64,000 bases of DNA, taken from positions 1 through 64,000 of the forward strand of contig JAJYJJ010000002.1 in the NCBI GenBank assembly GCA_021789595.1, given 5' to 3'. Positions within the stretch are counted from its first letter, which is position 1. Every line of letters begins with the position of its first letter. The notes beneath the pieces were generated by a model, which made no database searches, was not told the DNA's origin, and saw only the letters and a program-made list of their open reading frames with translations. Below are positions 1 through 6,670 of this stretch, piece by piece. This DNA is from Nitrospirota bacterium (lineage in GTDB: Bacteria > Nitrospirota > Thermodesulfovibrionia > UBA6902 > JAJYJJ01). A program made the translations under genes and the position numbers.

Positions 1-88
1 TCTTAGCAAGCCCTGCCTGTGTAAGACCCAATCTTTTTCTGAGTGCCCTTACTTTAAAGCCTATCTCTTTTCTCAAGGCCTCTTCCAT
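1..88 (-). CDS. XRE-family HTH regulator, N-terminal fragment (runs off window)
   Basis: Reading leftward from an ATG at 88-86, the frame is open to the window edge and encodes 29 residues beginning MEEALRKEIGFKVRALRKR and continuing LGLTQAGLAK. The segment RALRKRLGLTQAGLAK is the start of a Cro/C1-type helix-turn-helix (helix 1, then the LTQ..LA turn). The rest lies outside the window, so it cannot be said whether this is an antitoxin of the HigA type, a phage-type repressor or a stand-alone regulator. An insertion sequence lies immediately upstream and a good promoter-like sequence spans the junction (98-126). The call rests on a short motif, but the fit is good. Confidence 0.6.
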   Translation of the reverse strand, partial: MEEALRKEIGFKVRALRKRLGLTQAGLAK

Positions 89-97
89 AGATTAAAA

Positions 98-126
98 AGT
101 GTATATTTTTCAAGCCCTTTTGTCAA
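98..126 (-). promoter_or_regulatory. Promoter of the XRE gene, -35 possibly supplied by the IS end
   Basis: On the minus strand a perfect TTGACA (126-121) is followed by a 17-nt spacer and TACACT (103-98), with the ATG of the XRE gene 9 nt further on. The TTGACA coincides with the outermost bases of the insertion sequence, so this looks like a hybrid promoter: -35 from the element and -10 from the host DNA. The spacing would put the transcription start only about 3 nt before the ATG, implying an almost leaderless message. Confidence 0.5.
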
Positions 127-1552
127 CTGTAACGCCAACATGATAATGTCCTAATATACCAAAATGAAAATGTCCTAATTGGAACTGCTAAACTGTCTCC
201 TTTTAAGAGGAGGAGACAGCATGAGCAGAAAGGACATAATCATGATAAGGCAGAAGGAATTAAAACGGTTGCATGTAATTCACAGAGTATTAAATGAAGA
301 GATAACGCAAGCTGAGGCATCGGAGATACTCTCATTAAGTGAACGGCAGATAAGGCGAATAGTGAAACGTATAGGACAGGAAGGAGACATTGGCATAGTT
401 CACAAATCACGGGGCAAGGAATCCAACAGGAAACTGCCCAAGAAACTCACCGAGCGAGTAGTATATTTGTATCAGCAGAAGTATCAGGGATTTGGACCAA
501 CACTGTTTAGCGAGAAACTTGCAGAGTTAGAAGACATACACATCAGTGATGAGACAGCCAGGAAGTGGCTGATAGAGGCAGGGCAGTGGGAGAAAGGGAG
601 GAAAAAGAGGCAGCATCGTCAGTGGAGACAGAGAAAAGAGCATTATGGAGAGATGGTACAGATGGACGGTAGCCATCATGACTGGTTTGAAGGCAGGGGG
701 CCTGAATGCGTGCTCATGGCGTATATAGACGATGCAACAAACAGAGTTTATTGCAGATTCTATGAATACGAGGGAACTATTCCTGCAATGGACAGCTTTA
801 AGAGATACATCAGGAAATATGCAATACCCATGAGCATATATTTTGACAGGCATACCACATATAAATCAACAGCAGAGCCAACTATAGAAGAGGAGATAAA
901 CGGAGAGGAGCCGTTAAGCGAATTTGGCAGGGCATTGGAAGAACTTGGGGTAAAGAGGATATATGCCTATTCACCGCAGGCAAAGGGCAGAATAGAGAGG
1001 CTATTTAAGACCCTTCAGGACAGACTTATTAAGGAGATGAGACTTATGGGAATAAAGAGTGTAAAAGAAGCAAACAAATTTCTGAAGACATATCTGCCGA
1101 AATACAACAAGAAATTTTCATTGAAGGCACATAAACCAGAAGACCTTCACATGCCTGTGCCTGAAGGGATAGACCTTAATACAATACTCTGCATAAAGAC
1201 AGAGAGGGCAGTCAGGAATGACAACACGATAACCTATAAGAGGGAACTCTATCAGATTGAGGAGGTGATGGCTGGAAAGCGTGTGACAGTAACAGAGCGG
1301 ATAGACGGCAGGATGCGGATACTTTATCAGGACAGGAGCTTAAAGTTCAGACAGATAGACATTCGTCCTGAACAGCCACAGAAGCAGAAAGTGAAGACAA
1401 AGAGAAGGACAGCCTATATACCACCAGCGGATCACCCATGGAGGAAGTTCAAAATAGGCAGGAACGCCTCCAAAAATATAACGGAGGTGGCAGCGTAGAA
1501 ACCGGACATTTTCATTTTGGTGAAAACAGGACATTTTTATTTTGGCTTGACA
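121..1552 (+). mobile_element. Insertion sequence, ISNCY/IS1202-like, complete
   Basis: The element carries one transposase gene between complex ends. Both termini read TGTCAA inward (121-126; complement of 1547-1552). Inside each end are two copies of a CCAAAATGAAAATGTCC-type motif: 135-151 and 159-175 on the left, and in inverted orientation 1504-1520 and about 1529-1545 on the right. The inner pair is a perfect 17-bp inverted match. The left end has about 7 extra bases between TGTCAA and the outer motif. I could not find a flanking target duplication, so the exact boundaries are inferred from the terminal hexamers. Confidence 0.7.
221..1498 (+). CDS. ISNCY/IS1202-type DDE transposase
   Basis: This 425-residue transposase catalyses movement of the surrounding element. 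An N-terminal helix-turn-helix (about residues 10-50, TQAEASEILSLSERQIRRIVKR) precedes an RNase-H-like integrase core. The likely catalytic triad is visible: Asp in QMDGSHHDW (about 149), Asp in YFDRHTTY (about 209) and Glu in AKGRIERLFKTLQDR (about 259). The MDGS..DWF and SPQAKGR(V/I)ER signatures are typical of the ISNCY/IS1202 group. I chose the ATG at 221 because AGGAGGAG lies at 207-215; an upstream in-frame TTG at 179 overlaps the terminal repeat and has no ribosome-binding site. The frame is intact with no internal stop, so the copy may be active. Confidence 0.85.
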   Translation: MSRKDIIMIRQKELKRLHVIHRVLNEEITQAEASEILSLSERQIRRIVKRIGQEGDIGIVHKSRGKESNRKLPKKLTERVVYLYQQKYQGFGPTLFSEKLAELEDIHISDETARKWLIEAGQWEKGRKKRQHRQWRQRKEHYGEMVQMDGSHHDWFEGRGPECVLMAYIDDATNRVYCRFYEYEGTIPAMDSFKRYIRKYAIPMSIYFDRHTTYKSTAEPTIEEEINGEEPLSEFGRALEELGVKRIYAYSPQAKGRIERLFKTLQDRLIKEMRLMGIKSVKEANKFLKTYLPKYNKKFSLKAHKPEDLHMPVPEGIDLNTILCIKTERAVRNDNTITYKRELYQIEEVMAGKRVTVTERIDGRMRILYQDRSLKFRQIDIRPEQPQKQKVKTKRRTAYIPPADHPWRKFKIGRNASKNITEVAA

Positions 1553-1569
1553 CAGGCGTATTTCGGCAA

Positions 1570-1599
1570 TTGATTCCATCAGCTATTATGTGATATATT
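1570..1599 (+). promoter_or_regulatory. Possible promoter upstream of first GT9 gene
   Basis: TTGATT (1570-1575) and TATATT (1594-1599) are separated by 18 nt, about 50 nt ahead of the ATG at 1650. The match is fair rather than strong and no operator is obvious. An outward-facing TTGACA from the IS lies at 1547-1552 but has no good -10 at 16-18 nt. Confidence 0.3.
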
Positions 1600-1649
1600 G
1601 TATTTTTCAAAGTACATGGGAAGACCTTCAGATTACTGCCATCTAAATT

Positions 1650-2816
1650 ATGACCCATACCTTTAGAGACATAGAAAAAATCCTCGTCATAAAGCTCCGC
1701 CACATCGGAGATGTCCTTCTTGCTGTGCCTGTATTCAGGGCATTGAAAGAGACATTTTCCGATGTGTCTCTGTCGGCACTCGTAAACGCAGGCACAGAGG
1801 AAGTGCTACAGGGCAATCCTCTGATAGATGAAATAATAACCTTTGAAAGAAAAGTAAAAACCCTCTATCCCATAAGGCGTTATCTTAAAGAGCTTGGATT
1901 TCTAGGCAGCATCAAGGCAAAAGGTTTTGATATGACCGTTGATTTAACAGGTGGCGACAGGGCTTCGGTCATATCCCTTATATCGGGCGCAAGATACCGT
2001 CTTGGCTGGAAATCTGAAAAAGGCTTTATAGGGAAAAAATATGCCTATACCCATTTATCAGAGCCTGATGGTAATAAACATATGGTATTGCAGAATCTCG
2101 ATGTTGTCAGCCAGCTTGGAATAACCACAAATGATCTGTCAGTAAATTTTTATATTCCAGATGAGGACAAAATCTTCATTAGAGAGCTTTTAAAGAAAAA
2201 CGTGGAGGAAAAAACAAATATCGTACATATACACCCAACATCAAGATGGCTTTTTAAGTGCTGGAAGGATGAATATATGGCAGAAGTGATATGCTGGCTT
2301 ATTGAACAGAGAATAAAGGTAGTAGTGACTTCCTCGCCTGATAAAAAGGAAATCGAGAAGGCAAAGAGGATACTGTCTCTTGTCAGCTATCAGCTATCAG
2401 CTATCAGCTATCAGCTAATTGACCTGTGTGGCAAAACAACCATTAAACACTTAGGTGCAATATCAGAGCTATCTGATTTGTTTTTTGGTGTCGATTCAGC
2501 ACCGATGCATATAGCAGCAGCGGTTGGAACGCCTGTGATTGCCCTTTTTGGGCCAAGCGGCGCCTTCCACTGGGGGCCGTGGGACAATAGCTACAGCTCG
2601 GAGTTCGGAGTTCAGAGTTCAGAGTCCAAAAATCCTTACAATCAAAAGAATGGAGTGCAAACTTTTGGAATGCACACTGTTATCCAGAGGGATTGGGATT
2701 GCATACCCTGTGGAAAGGATGGGTGTGATGGGAGTAAAATGAGTAAATGCCTTGATGATATAAAACCAGAGGAAGTTATAGAAATGATAAGGGATAAATT
2801 AAAAGCCAAAGGATAG
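1650..2816 (+). CDS. Glycosyltransferase family 9 (heptosyltransferase-like)
   Basis: This 388-residue protein is of the RfaF/RfaQ type, cytoplasmic enzymes that add ADP-heptose (or a related sugar) to lipopolysaccharide core. The N-terminal Rossmann signature KLRHIGDVLLAVPVFRAL is at about 14-31, an HPTSRW donor-site segment near 196, and the C-terminal nucleotide-binding motif GVDSAPMHIAAAVGTP near 280. A C-terminal cysteine cluster (CIPCGKDGC) is common in this subfamily. Two heptanucleotide tandem arrays lie inside the gene (2383-2417 and 2600-2627) and add the peptides SYQLSAISYQL and SSEFGVQSSES, apparently in loops, without breaking the frame. The acceptor sugar cannot be told from sequence. 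A 31-bp palindrome follows the gene. Confidence 0.85.
   Translation: MTHTFRDIEKILVIKLRHIGDVLLAVPVFRALKETFSDVSLSALVNAGTEEVLQGNPLIDEIITFERKVKTLYPIRRYLKELGFLGSIKAKGFDMTVDLTGGDRASVISLISGARYRLGWKSEKGFIGKKYAYTHLSEPDGNKHMVLQNLDVVSQLGITTNDLSVNFYIPDEDKIFIRELLKKNVEEKTNIVHIHPTSRWLFKCWKDEYMAEVICWLIEQRIKVVVTSSPDKKEIEKAKRILSLVSYQLSAISYQLIDLCGKTTIKHLGAISELSDLFFGVDSAPMHIAAAVGTPVIALFGPSGAFHWGPWDNSYSSEFGVQSSESKNPYNQKNGVQTFGMHTVIQRDWDCIPCGKDGCDGSKMSKCLDDIKPEEVIEMIRDKLKAKG
2383..2417 (+). repeat. Heptanucleotide tandem repeat, 5 x TCAGCTA
   Basis: Five perfect copies of TCAGCTA lie inside the GT9 coding region. Because seven is not a multiple of three, three units encode a seven-residue period (SYQLSAI). The reading frame stays open in all units. 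Confidence 0.9.
2600..2627 (+). repeat. Heptanucleotide tandem repeat, 4 x (G/A)GAGTTC
   Basis: The units are GGAGTTC, GGAGTTC, AGAGTTC and AGAGTCC, inside the same GT9 gene as the TCAGCTA array and about 180 bp downstream of it. Confidence 0.85.
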
Positions 2817-2839
2817 AACATTATTTATTATATCATGAT

Positions 2840-2870
2840 TGTAGGGGCGAGGCGGCGCCTCGCCCCTACA
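2840..2870. repeat. 31-bp perfect palindrome (REP/MITE-like)
   Basis: The left arm TGTAGGGGCGAGGCG and its exact complement are separated by one G. It sits in the 159-bp gap between the GT9 gene and the toxin-antitoxin pair. Part of the arm is repeated just after it (CCCTACAAAAG twice, 2865-2885). The form is that of dispersed extragenic repeats seen in many bacteria. As RNA it would form a very stable hairpin, but no T-run follows, so it is not a standard terminator. Confidence 0.8.
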
Positions 2871-2940
2871 AAAGCCCTACAAAAGTACCTTATCGTGTTC
2901 TCCTTCTGAGCATTATATTTTATGTTAATATACTGTTACA

Positions 2941-2975
2941 TTGATAATATCATTAAAAATGATGTATAAAATAAC
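2941..2975 (+). promoter_or_regulatory. Toxin-antitoxin promoter with palindromic operator
   Basis: TTGATA (2941-2946) and TATAAA (2965-2970) are 18 nt apart. Between them lies the inverted repeat ATCATT-AAA-AATGAT (2949-2963), a placement expected for autorepression by a ribbon-helix-helix antitoxin. The ATG follows the -10 by 5 nt, so transcription would start at or next to the start codon (leaderless). No ribosome-binding site is visible. Confidence 0.45.
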
Positions 2976-3236
2976 ATGCGTGCATTAAAGAAAAAACCTA
3001 TACAGATTTACTTACAACCTGACCAGGACAGGGCGCTTGAGATAATCTCCAAAAACAAGGGTATCTCAAAGGCGGCAATTATAAGATTGAGTCTTGACAA
3101 GTATTTGGAAAAAATTCCTTTAGAAGATGACCCCGCATTAAGAATTATAGCCCTCGGCAAGTCCGGTAAGGGAGATCTGGCAGAAAGACACGATGATTAT
3201 ATAGCCAGGTACTCGCTCATAAAAAAGAAAAAATAA
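2976..3236 (+). CDS. Ribbon-helix-helix (CopG-type) antitoxin
   Basis: This 86-residue protein has an N-terminal ribbon-helix-helix: strand PIQIYLQP (about 8-15), helix DQDRALEIISKNKG, turn and second helix ISKAAIIRLSLDKYLE. The charged tail (residues 50-86) is the expected toxin-binding region. It overlaps the downstream PIN gene by one base (TAATG), the usual antitoxin-first order of VapBC-type pairs. It should neutralise the PIN nuclease and repress the shared promoter through the inverted repeat at 2949-2963. It could equally be a regulator of a PIN protein with another role, but the pairing makes antitoxin the best call. Confidence 0.8.
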   Translation: MRALKKKPIQIYLQPDQDRALEIISKNKGISKAAIIRLSLDKYLEKIPLEDDPALRIIALGKSGKGDLAERHDDYIARYSLIKKKK

Positions 3237-3652
3237 TGTTAACAGAAAGTATATTTGTTGACACAGGTGCATGGGTTGCCCTTGCTGATAGTGATGATGC
3301 ATATCACCACATAGCAAAAGGAATATATCCTGCTCTCCTTAAAAGATATAAAACCCTTTTCACCACAAATCTTGTTATTGCAGAAACATATATCTTGCTT
3401 CTCAAGGCATTGGGGCATAAAGGGGCTTTAGAATTTCTTGAAAATATCAATGCCAGTCCAAGAATTGCAAAGTTATACTCTACAGATGATATAGAGAATG
3501 AAGCACTGACGATTCTCAGAAAATACCATGACCACGATCTTAGTTATACAGATGCTGTTAGTTTTGTGGTTATGAAAAGGCATGAGACAAAAAAAGCATT
3601 CACTTTTGATAACCACTTTACAGTTATGAAGTTTACGAGAATTCCTGAGTAA
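3236..3652 (+). CDS. PIN-domain ribonuclease toxin (VapC-like)
   Basis: This 138-residue single-domain PIN protein is expected to be a Mg-dependent RNase. Acidic active-site residues are visible: Asp in FVDTGAWVAL (about 9), Glu in VIAETYILL (about 47), Asp in LSYTDAVSFVV (about 103) and Asp in FTFDNHF (about 122). It follows the RHH antitoxin with a one-base overlap. Only 8 bases separate its stop from the start of the glycosyltransferase-deacetylase fusion, so the TA promoter may also feed the polysaccharide genes. Confidence 0.85.
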   Translation: MLTESIFVDTGAWVALADSDDAYHHIAKGIYPALLKRYKTLFTTNLVIAETYILLLKALGHKGALEFLENINASPRIAKLYSTDDIENEALTILRKYHDHDLSYTDAVSFVVMKRHETKKAFTFDNHFTVMKFTRIPE

Positions 3653-3660
3653 AAATTTGG

Positions 3661-4491
3661 ATGCTCACCATACTCCATACAGAGTCTTCAGAGGGATGGG
3701 GAGGCCAGGAGATAAGGAGTCTTCTGGAATCAAAGGAACTCATAAAGCGAGGCCACAGGGCAATAGTCTTAATGTATCACAATATCGGGATACCACCAGA
3801 AGACGCTGAAATGAGGGGCCTGTATGTAACACCACGCATGTTCGGATTTCAGATGTGGTACCTGAAAGTTGCGGGGTTCAGGGTTGTTTCATTGAAGGAA
3901 ATAGTGCGTTTTATAAAGGGAGAAAGCGCTGATAAAAAACTGGTTGCAATAACCTTCGATGACGGCTACCAGGACTTCTATGATAATGCTTATCCCGTAT
4001 TGAGGATGTATAATTATCCGTCAACGGTCTTTATCGTATCCGATATGGCAGGGAAAGAGAACATATGGGACTCCGAGCGTCTGAAAGTCAGAAAGCGGCT
4101 CCTTGACTGGGACAGGATTCTGGAGATGAAGGACAATGGTGTTGTTTTCGGTTCTCACTCAAAAACCCATCCATCCCTTGTCAGGTCCTCTGCAGAAGAA
4201 CTTGAAGATGAGACGAGAGGTTCAAAGACAGTCATTGAGGAGAGATCGAACTGCCCTGTTGAATTTTTCTGTTATCCTTATGGTGATTATGATGACAGGG
4301 TACTTGATGCAGTCGGACAGGCAGGGTACCTTGCAGCAGTTACTACCAAAAGAGGTTATGTGTACAGGGATGATAATCCGCTTGAAATAAGGAGGATATC
4401 TATTAAATTGACCACACATCCACTATCGTTTTTATATAAGTTGCACTTCAATTCTAAGACTCAAGATGGGTTAAAGGTATGCATATCCTGA
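3661..4491 (+). CDS. Polysaccharide deacetylase fused to a GT4 N-terminal stub
   Basis: Residues 1-36 (MLTILHTESSEGWGGQEIRS...HRAIV) copy the N-terminus of the GT4 at 5588, about 82% identical over 105 nt by hand alignment. From residue 36 onward the protein is a carbohydrate esterase 4 deacetylase: VLMYHNIG, the metal and base motif TFDDG (98-102), SHSKTHP (165-171) and FCYPYGDYD (about 257-265). The nucleotides GTCTTAATGTATCAC at the junction also occur in the deacetylase at 6651. Because that deacetylase directly follows the GT4 at 5588, the simplest origin is a duplicated GT4-deacetylase module that lost most of its GT4. The deacetylase part keeps all motifs and should be active; the stub has no glycosyltransferase function. 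Confidence 0.8.
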   Translation: MLTILHTESSEGWGGQEIRSLLESKELIKRGHRAIVLMYHNIGIPPEDAEMRGLYVTPRMFGFQMWYLKVAGFRVVSLKEIVRFIKGESADKKLVAITFDDGYQDFYDNAYPVLRMYNYPSTVFIVSDMAGKENIWDSERLKVRKRLLDWDRILEMKDNGVVFGSHSKTHPSLVRSSAEELEDETRGSKTVIEERSNCPVEFFCYPYGDYDDRVLDAVGQAGYLAAVTTKRGYVYRDDNPLEIRRISIKLTTHPLSFLYKLHFNSKTQDGLKVCIS

Positions 4492-5588
4492 TATTAAATG
4501 CAGTGAAAGGATGGAGCGGTATAGGCTCGCACAGCATTGAACTTGCCTTGGCATTGAGGGAAAGAGGTCATAACGTAATCCTGTGCTCAACGGAAGTTAA
4601 TATTAAACACGCTGCAGAAAAGTTCGATCTACCTATAAGGGAAATTAAACTAAAGAATCTGGCAGACATCAGGGCTGTATTGAAAATTATAAAGGTAGTA
4701 TTAAAGGAAGACATTAAAGTCATCATAACAAACCTTGGGAAGGAATACTGGCCAGCGACCTTCGTGGCAAAACTCTTAAGATTGAAAATAATCGTTGTCA
4801 GGCATCAGACGAACAGGCTCAAGAGGATTACCTGCTGGCTTCTTGCCAGGCATGTGGACAGGGTCGTGGCTGTAAGCAATGCTGTAACAGGTGCACTGAT
4901 AGCCGGCGGGATACCTGTTGAAAAGATAGATGTAATCCATAACGCGATTAATCTGGAAAGGTTCAATCCCTTCGCTATTGACAGGGATGAAGTCCGAAGA
5001 GAACTTGGCTTAGGAAATAACGATATAGTCGTTGGCACGGCCGGAAGGCTTTATCCTGAAAAAGGCGGATTAGAACTCCTTTATGCCATACATGGCCTTA
5101 TCAGAGAATACCCTTCGCTCAAACTGATGTTTGTCGGTGAGGGGCCGTACAGGGTGACCCTCGAAAGAGAGGCGCAGAGATTATCAATAAACGACAGTGT
5201 CATCTTTACAGGTTTGAGGAAGGATATGGAGCGAATGTATGCTGCTATGGATATATTTGTCCTTCCTTCTACCTGCAAAGAAGCATTCGGTATGGTGCTT
5301 ATAGAGGCGATGGCAATGATCAAACCTGTTATTGCAACATCTGTGGGTGGTATACTGGAGATAATCACCCGTGAGACAGACGGTATTCTTATACCTGCAG
5401 GAGACCATGCTGCTATTGCTAACGCTATAGCCAGAGTTATTAATGACAATGCACTTTCCAAAAGAATTGCTCTGGAGGGCCGCAGGACAGTTCAGTACAA
5501 ATTTTCTGAGAAGGCTATGGGAGACGGTTTTGAAAAGGTACTCAGGGAAATTTTTAATCCTTCCTTGAGGGGAGATAACTGTTTATAA
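4479..5588 (+). CDS. GT4 glycosyltransferase
   Basis: This 369-residue GT-B retaining glycosyltransferase has an N-terminal acceptor domain starting MHILILNAVKGWSGIGSHS with a glycine-rich loop. Its C-terminal donor domain holds GTAGRLYPEKG (about 186-196), FVGEGPYR and the E-x7-E pair E268/E276 in CKEAFGMVLIEAM. The hinge segment VVAVSNAV...VIHNAINLERF is standard for the family. It overlaps the fused deacetylase by 13 nt and the next GT4 by one base, so it belongs to a tightly coupled operon. It probably adds a sugar to lipopolysaccharide or an exopolysaccharide; donor and acceptor are not deducible. Confidence 0.88.
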   Translation: MHILILNAVKGWSGIGSHSIELALALRERGHNVILCSTEVNIKHAAEKFDLPIREIKLKNLADIRAVLKIIKVVLKEDIKVIITNLGKEYWPATFVAKLLRLKIIVVRHQTNRLKRITCWLLARHVDRVVAVSNAVTGALIAGGIPVEKIDVIHNAINLERFNPFAIDRDEVRRELGLGNNDIVVGTAGRLYPEKGGLELLYAIHGLIREYPSLKLMFVGEGPYRVTLEREAQRLSINDSVIFTGLRKDMERMYAAMDIFVLPSTCKEAFGMVLIEAMAMIKPVIATSVGGILEIITRETDGILIPAGDHAAIANAIARVINDNALSKRIALEGRRTVQYKFSEKAMGDGFEKVLREIFNPSLRGDNCL

Positions 5589-6670
5589 TGCTTACTGTAC
5601 TGCATACAGAGTCCTCAACAGGCTGGGGAGGTCAGGAGAACAGAACACTTCAGGAATCAAAGGAGCTCATCAAGCGAGGGCACAGGGCAATAATACTGTG
5701 CCAGCCTGGAAGCGGCCTTGCAAAAAAGGCAGGGGAAACAGGCATACCAACATCTGTTGTGAGAATGCGGAACAATTTCGACCCGGTTGCAATAAATTTT
5801 GTAAGAAGACTGATAAGGAAAGAGAACATCAATATAATCAATACACACAGCTCTAAGGATAGCTGGATTGCAACCATCGGTGCAAGGCTTTCAGGCAGAA
5901 GACATGCGATTGTCAGGACGCGGCATCTTGCCATAGGAATAAAAAAAAGCCTTACCTACACCCTGCTGCCCGATAAAATAGTCACCGTGAGTGAATTCGT
6001 AAGAAGGCTTTTCATCGAGCAGGGAATACAACCTGATAAGGTTGTTACGATTCATAGCGGCATAGACCTACGGGAATTCGATCCTTTAAAGACCGATAAC
6101 ACATTACGAAAAGAGACAGGCATAAGTTCAGCGGCTCCAGTAATAGTGATGGTTGCAATCCTCAGATTTGACAAGGGGCATTACTATTTCGTCCATGCAG
6201 CAAAAAAGGTTCTTAAGAAATTCCCCGATGCTAAATTCTTGATTGTCGGTGAAGGCCCGCAGAGGGCAAATATAGAAGGGTATATTAATGAGTTTGGACT
6301 TAATGGTAATGTGTTGATGCTCGGGCTGAGAGGAGACATACCCAGGATACTTGCATCCGCCAACCTCTATGTCATACCCTCTCTCCGCGAGGGCATGGGA
6401 CAGTCAACAATGGAGGCAATGTCAATGGGGCTCCCTGTGATTGCAAGTAATGTTGGAGGGCTTCCTGAACTCGTTATAGACAATCAAACAGGCATCCTCA
6501 TTCCCCCAAAGGATATATCTGCCCTTGCAGAAGCAATTATCGAACTGCTCTCTGATAAAGAAAAATCAGAAAGGCTTGCCAGATGCGCCCAGCAATCTAT
6601 TAAAGACAACTATGCGATTGAAAAAACTGTTGACAGAACACTAAATCTATATGCTGAATTACTTCAATAG
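5588..6670 (+). CDS. GT4 glycosyltransferase
   Basis: This 360-residue GT-B glycosyltransferase starts MLTVLHTESSTGWGGQENRT, the same opening as the truncated stub at 3661. The donor domain shows MVAILRFDKGHYYF (about 188-201), IVGEGPQR (about 219-226) and the E-x7-E pair E268/E276 in REGMGQSTMEAM. The end overlaps the deacetylase at 6651 by 20 bp. The pair GT4-deacetylase probably acts on one glycan: the transferase adds an N-acetylated sugar and the deacetylase removes the acetyl group (inference from adjacency). Confidence 0.88.
   Translation: MLTVLHTESSTGWGGQENRTLQESKELIKRGHRAIILCQPGSGLAKKAGETGIPTSVVRMRNNFDPVAINFVRRLIRKENINIINTHSSKDSWIATIGARLSGRRHAIVRTRHLAIGIKKSLTYTLLPDKIVTVSEFVRRLFIEQGIQPDKVVTIHSGIDLREFDPLKTDNTLRKETGISSAAPVIVMVAILRFDKGHYYFVHAAKKVLKKFPDAKFLIVGEGPQRANIEGYINEFGLNGNVLMLGLRGDIPRILASANLYVIPSLREGMGQSTMEAMSMGLPVIASNVGGLPELVIDNQTGILIPPKDISALAEAIIELLSDKEKSERLARCAQQSIKDNYAIEKTVDRTLNLYAELLQ

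Noticed and set aside
2383-2627. Tandem repeats considered as a CRISPR array
   Set aside because: Units are 7 nt with no unique spacers, lie within a coding region, and no cas gene is present.
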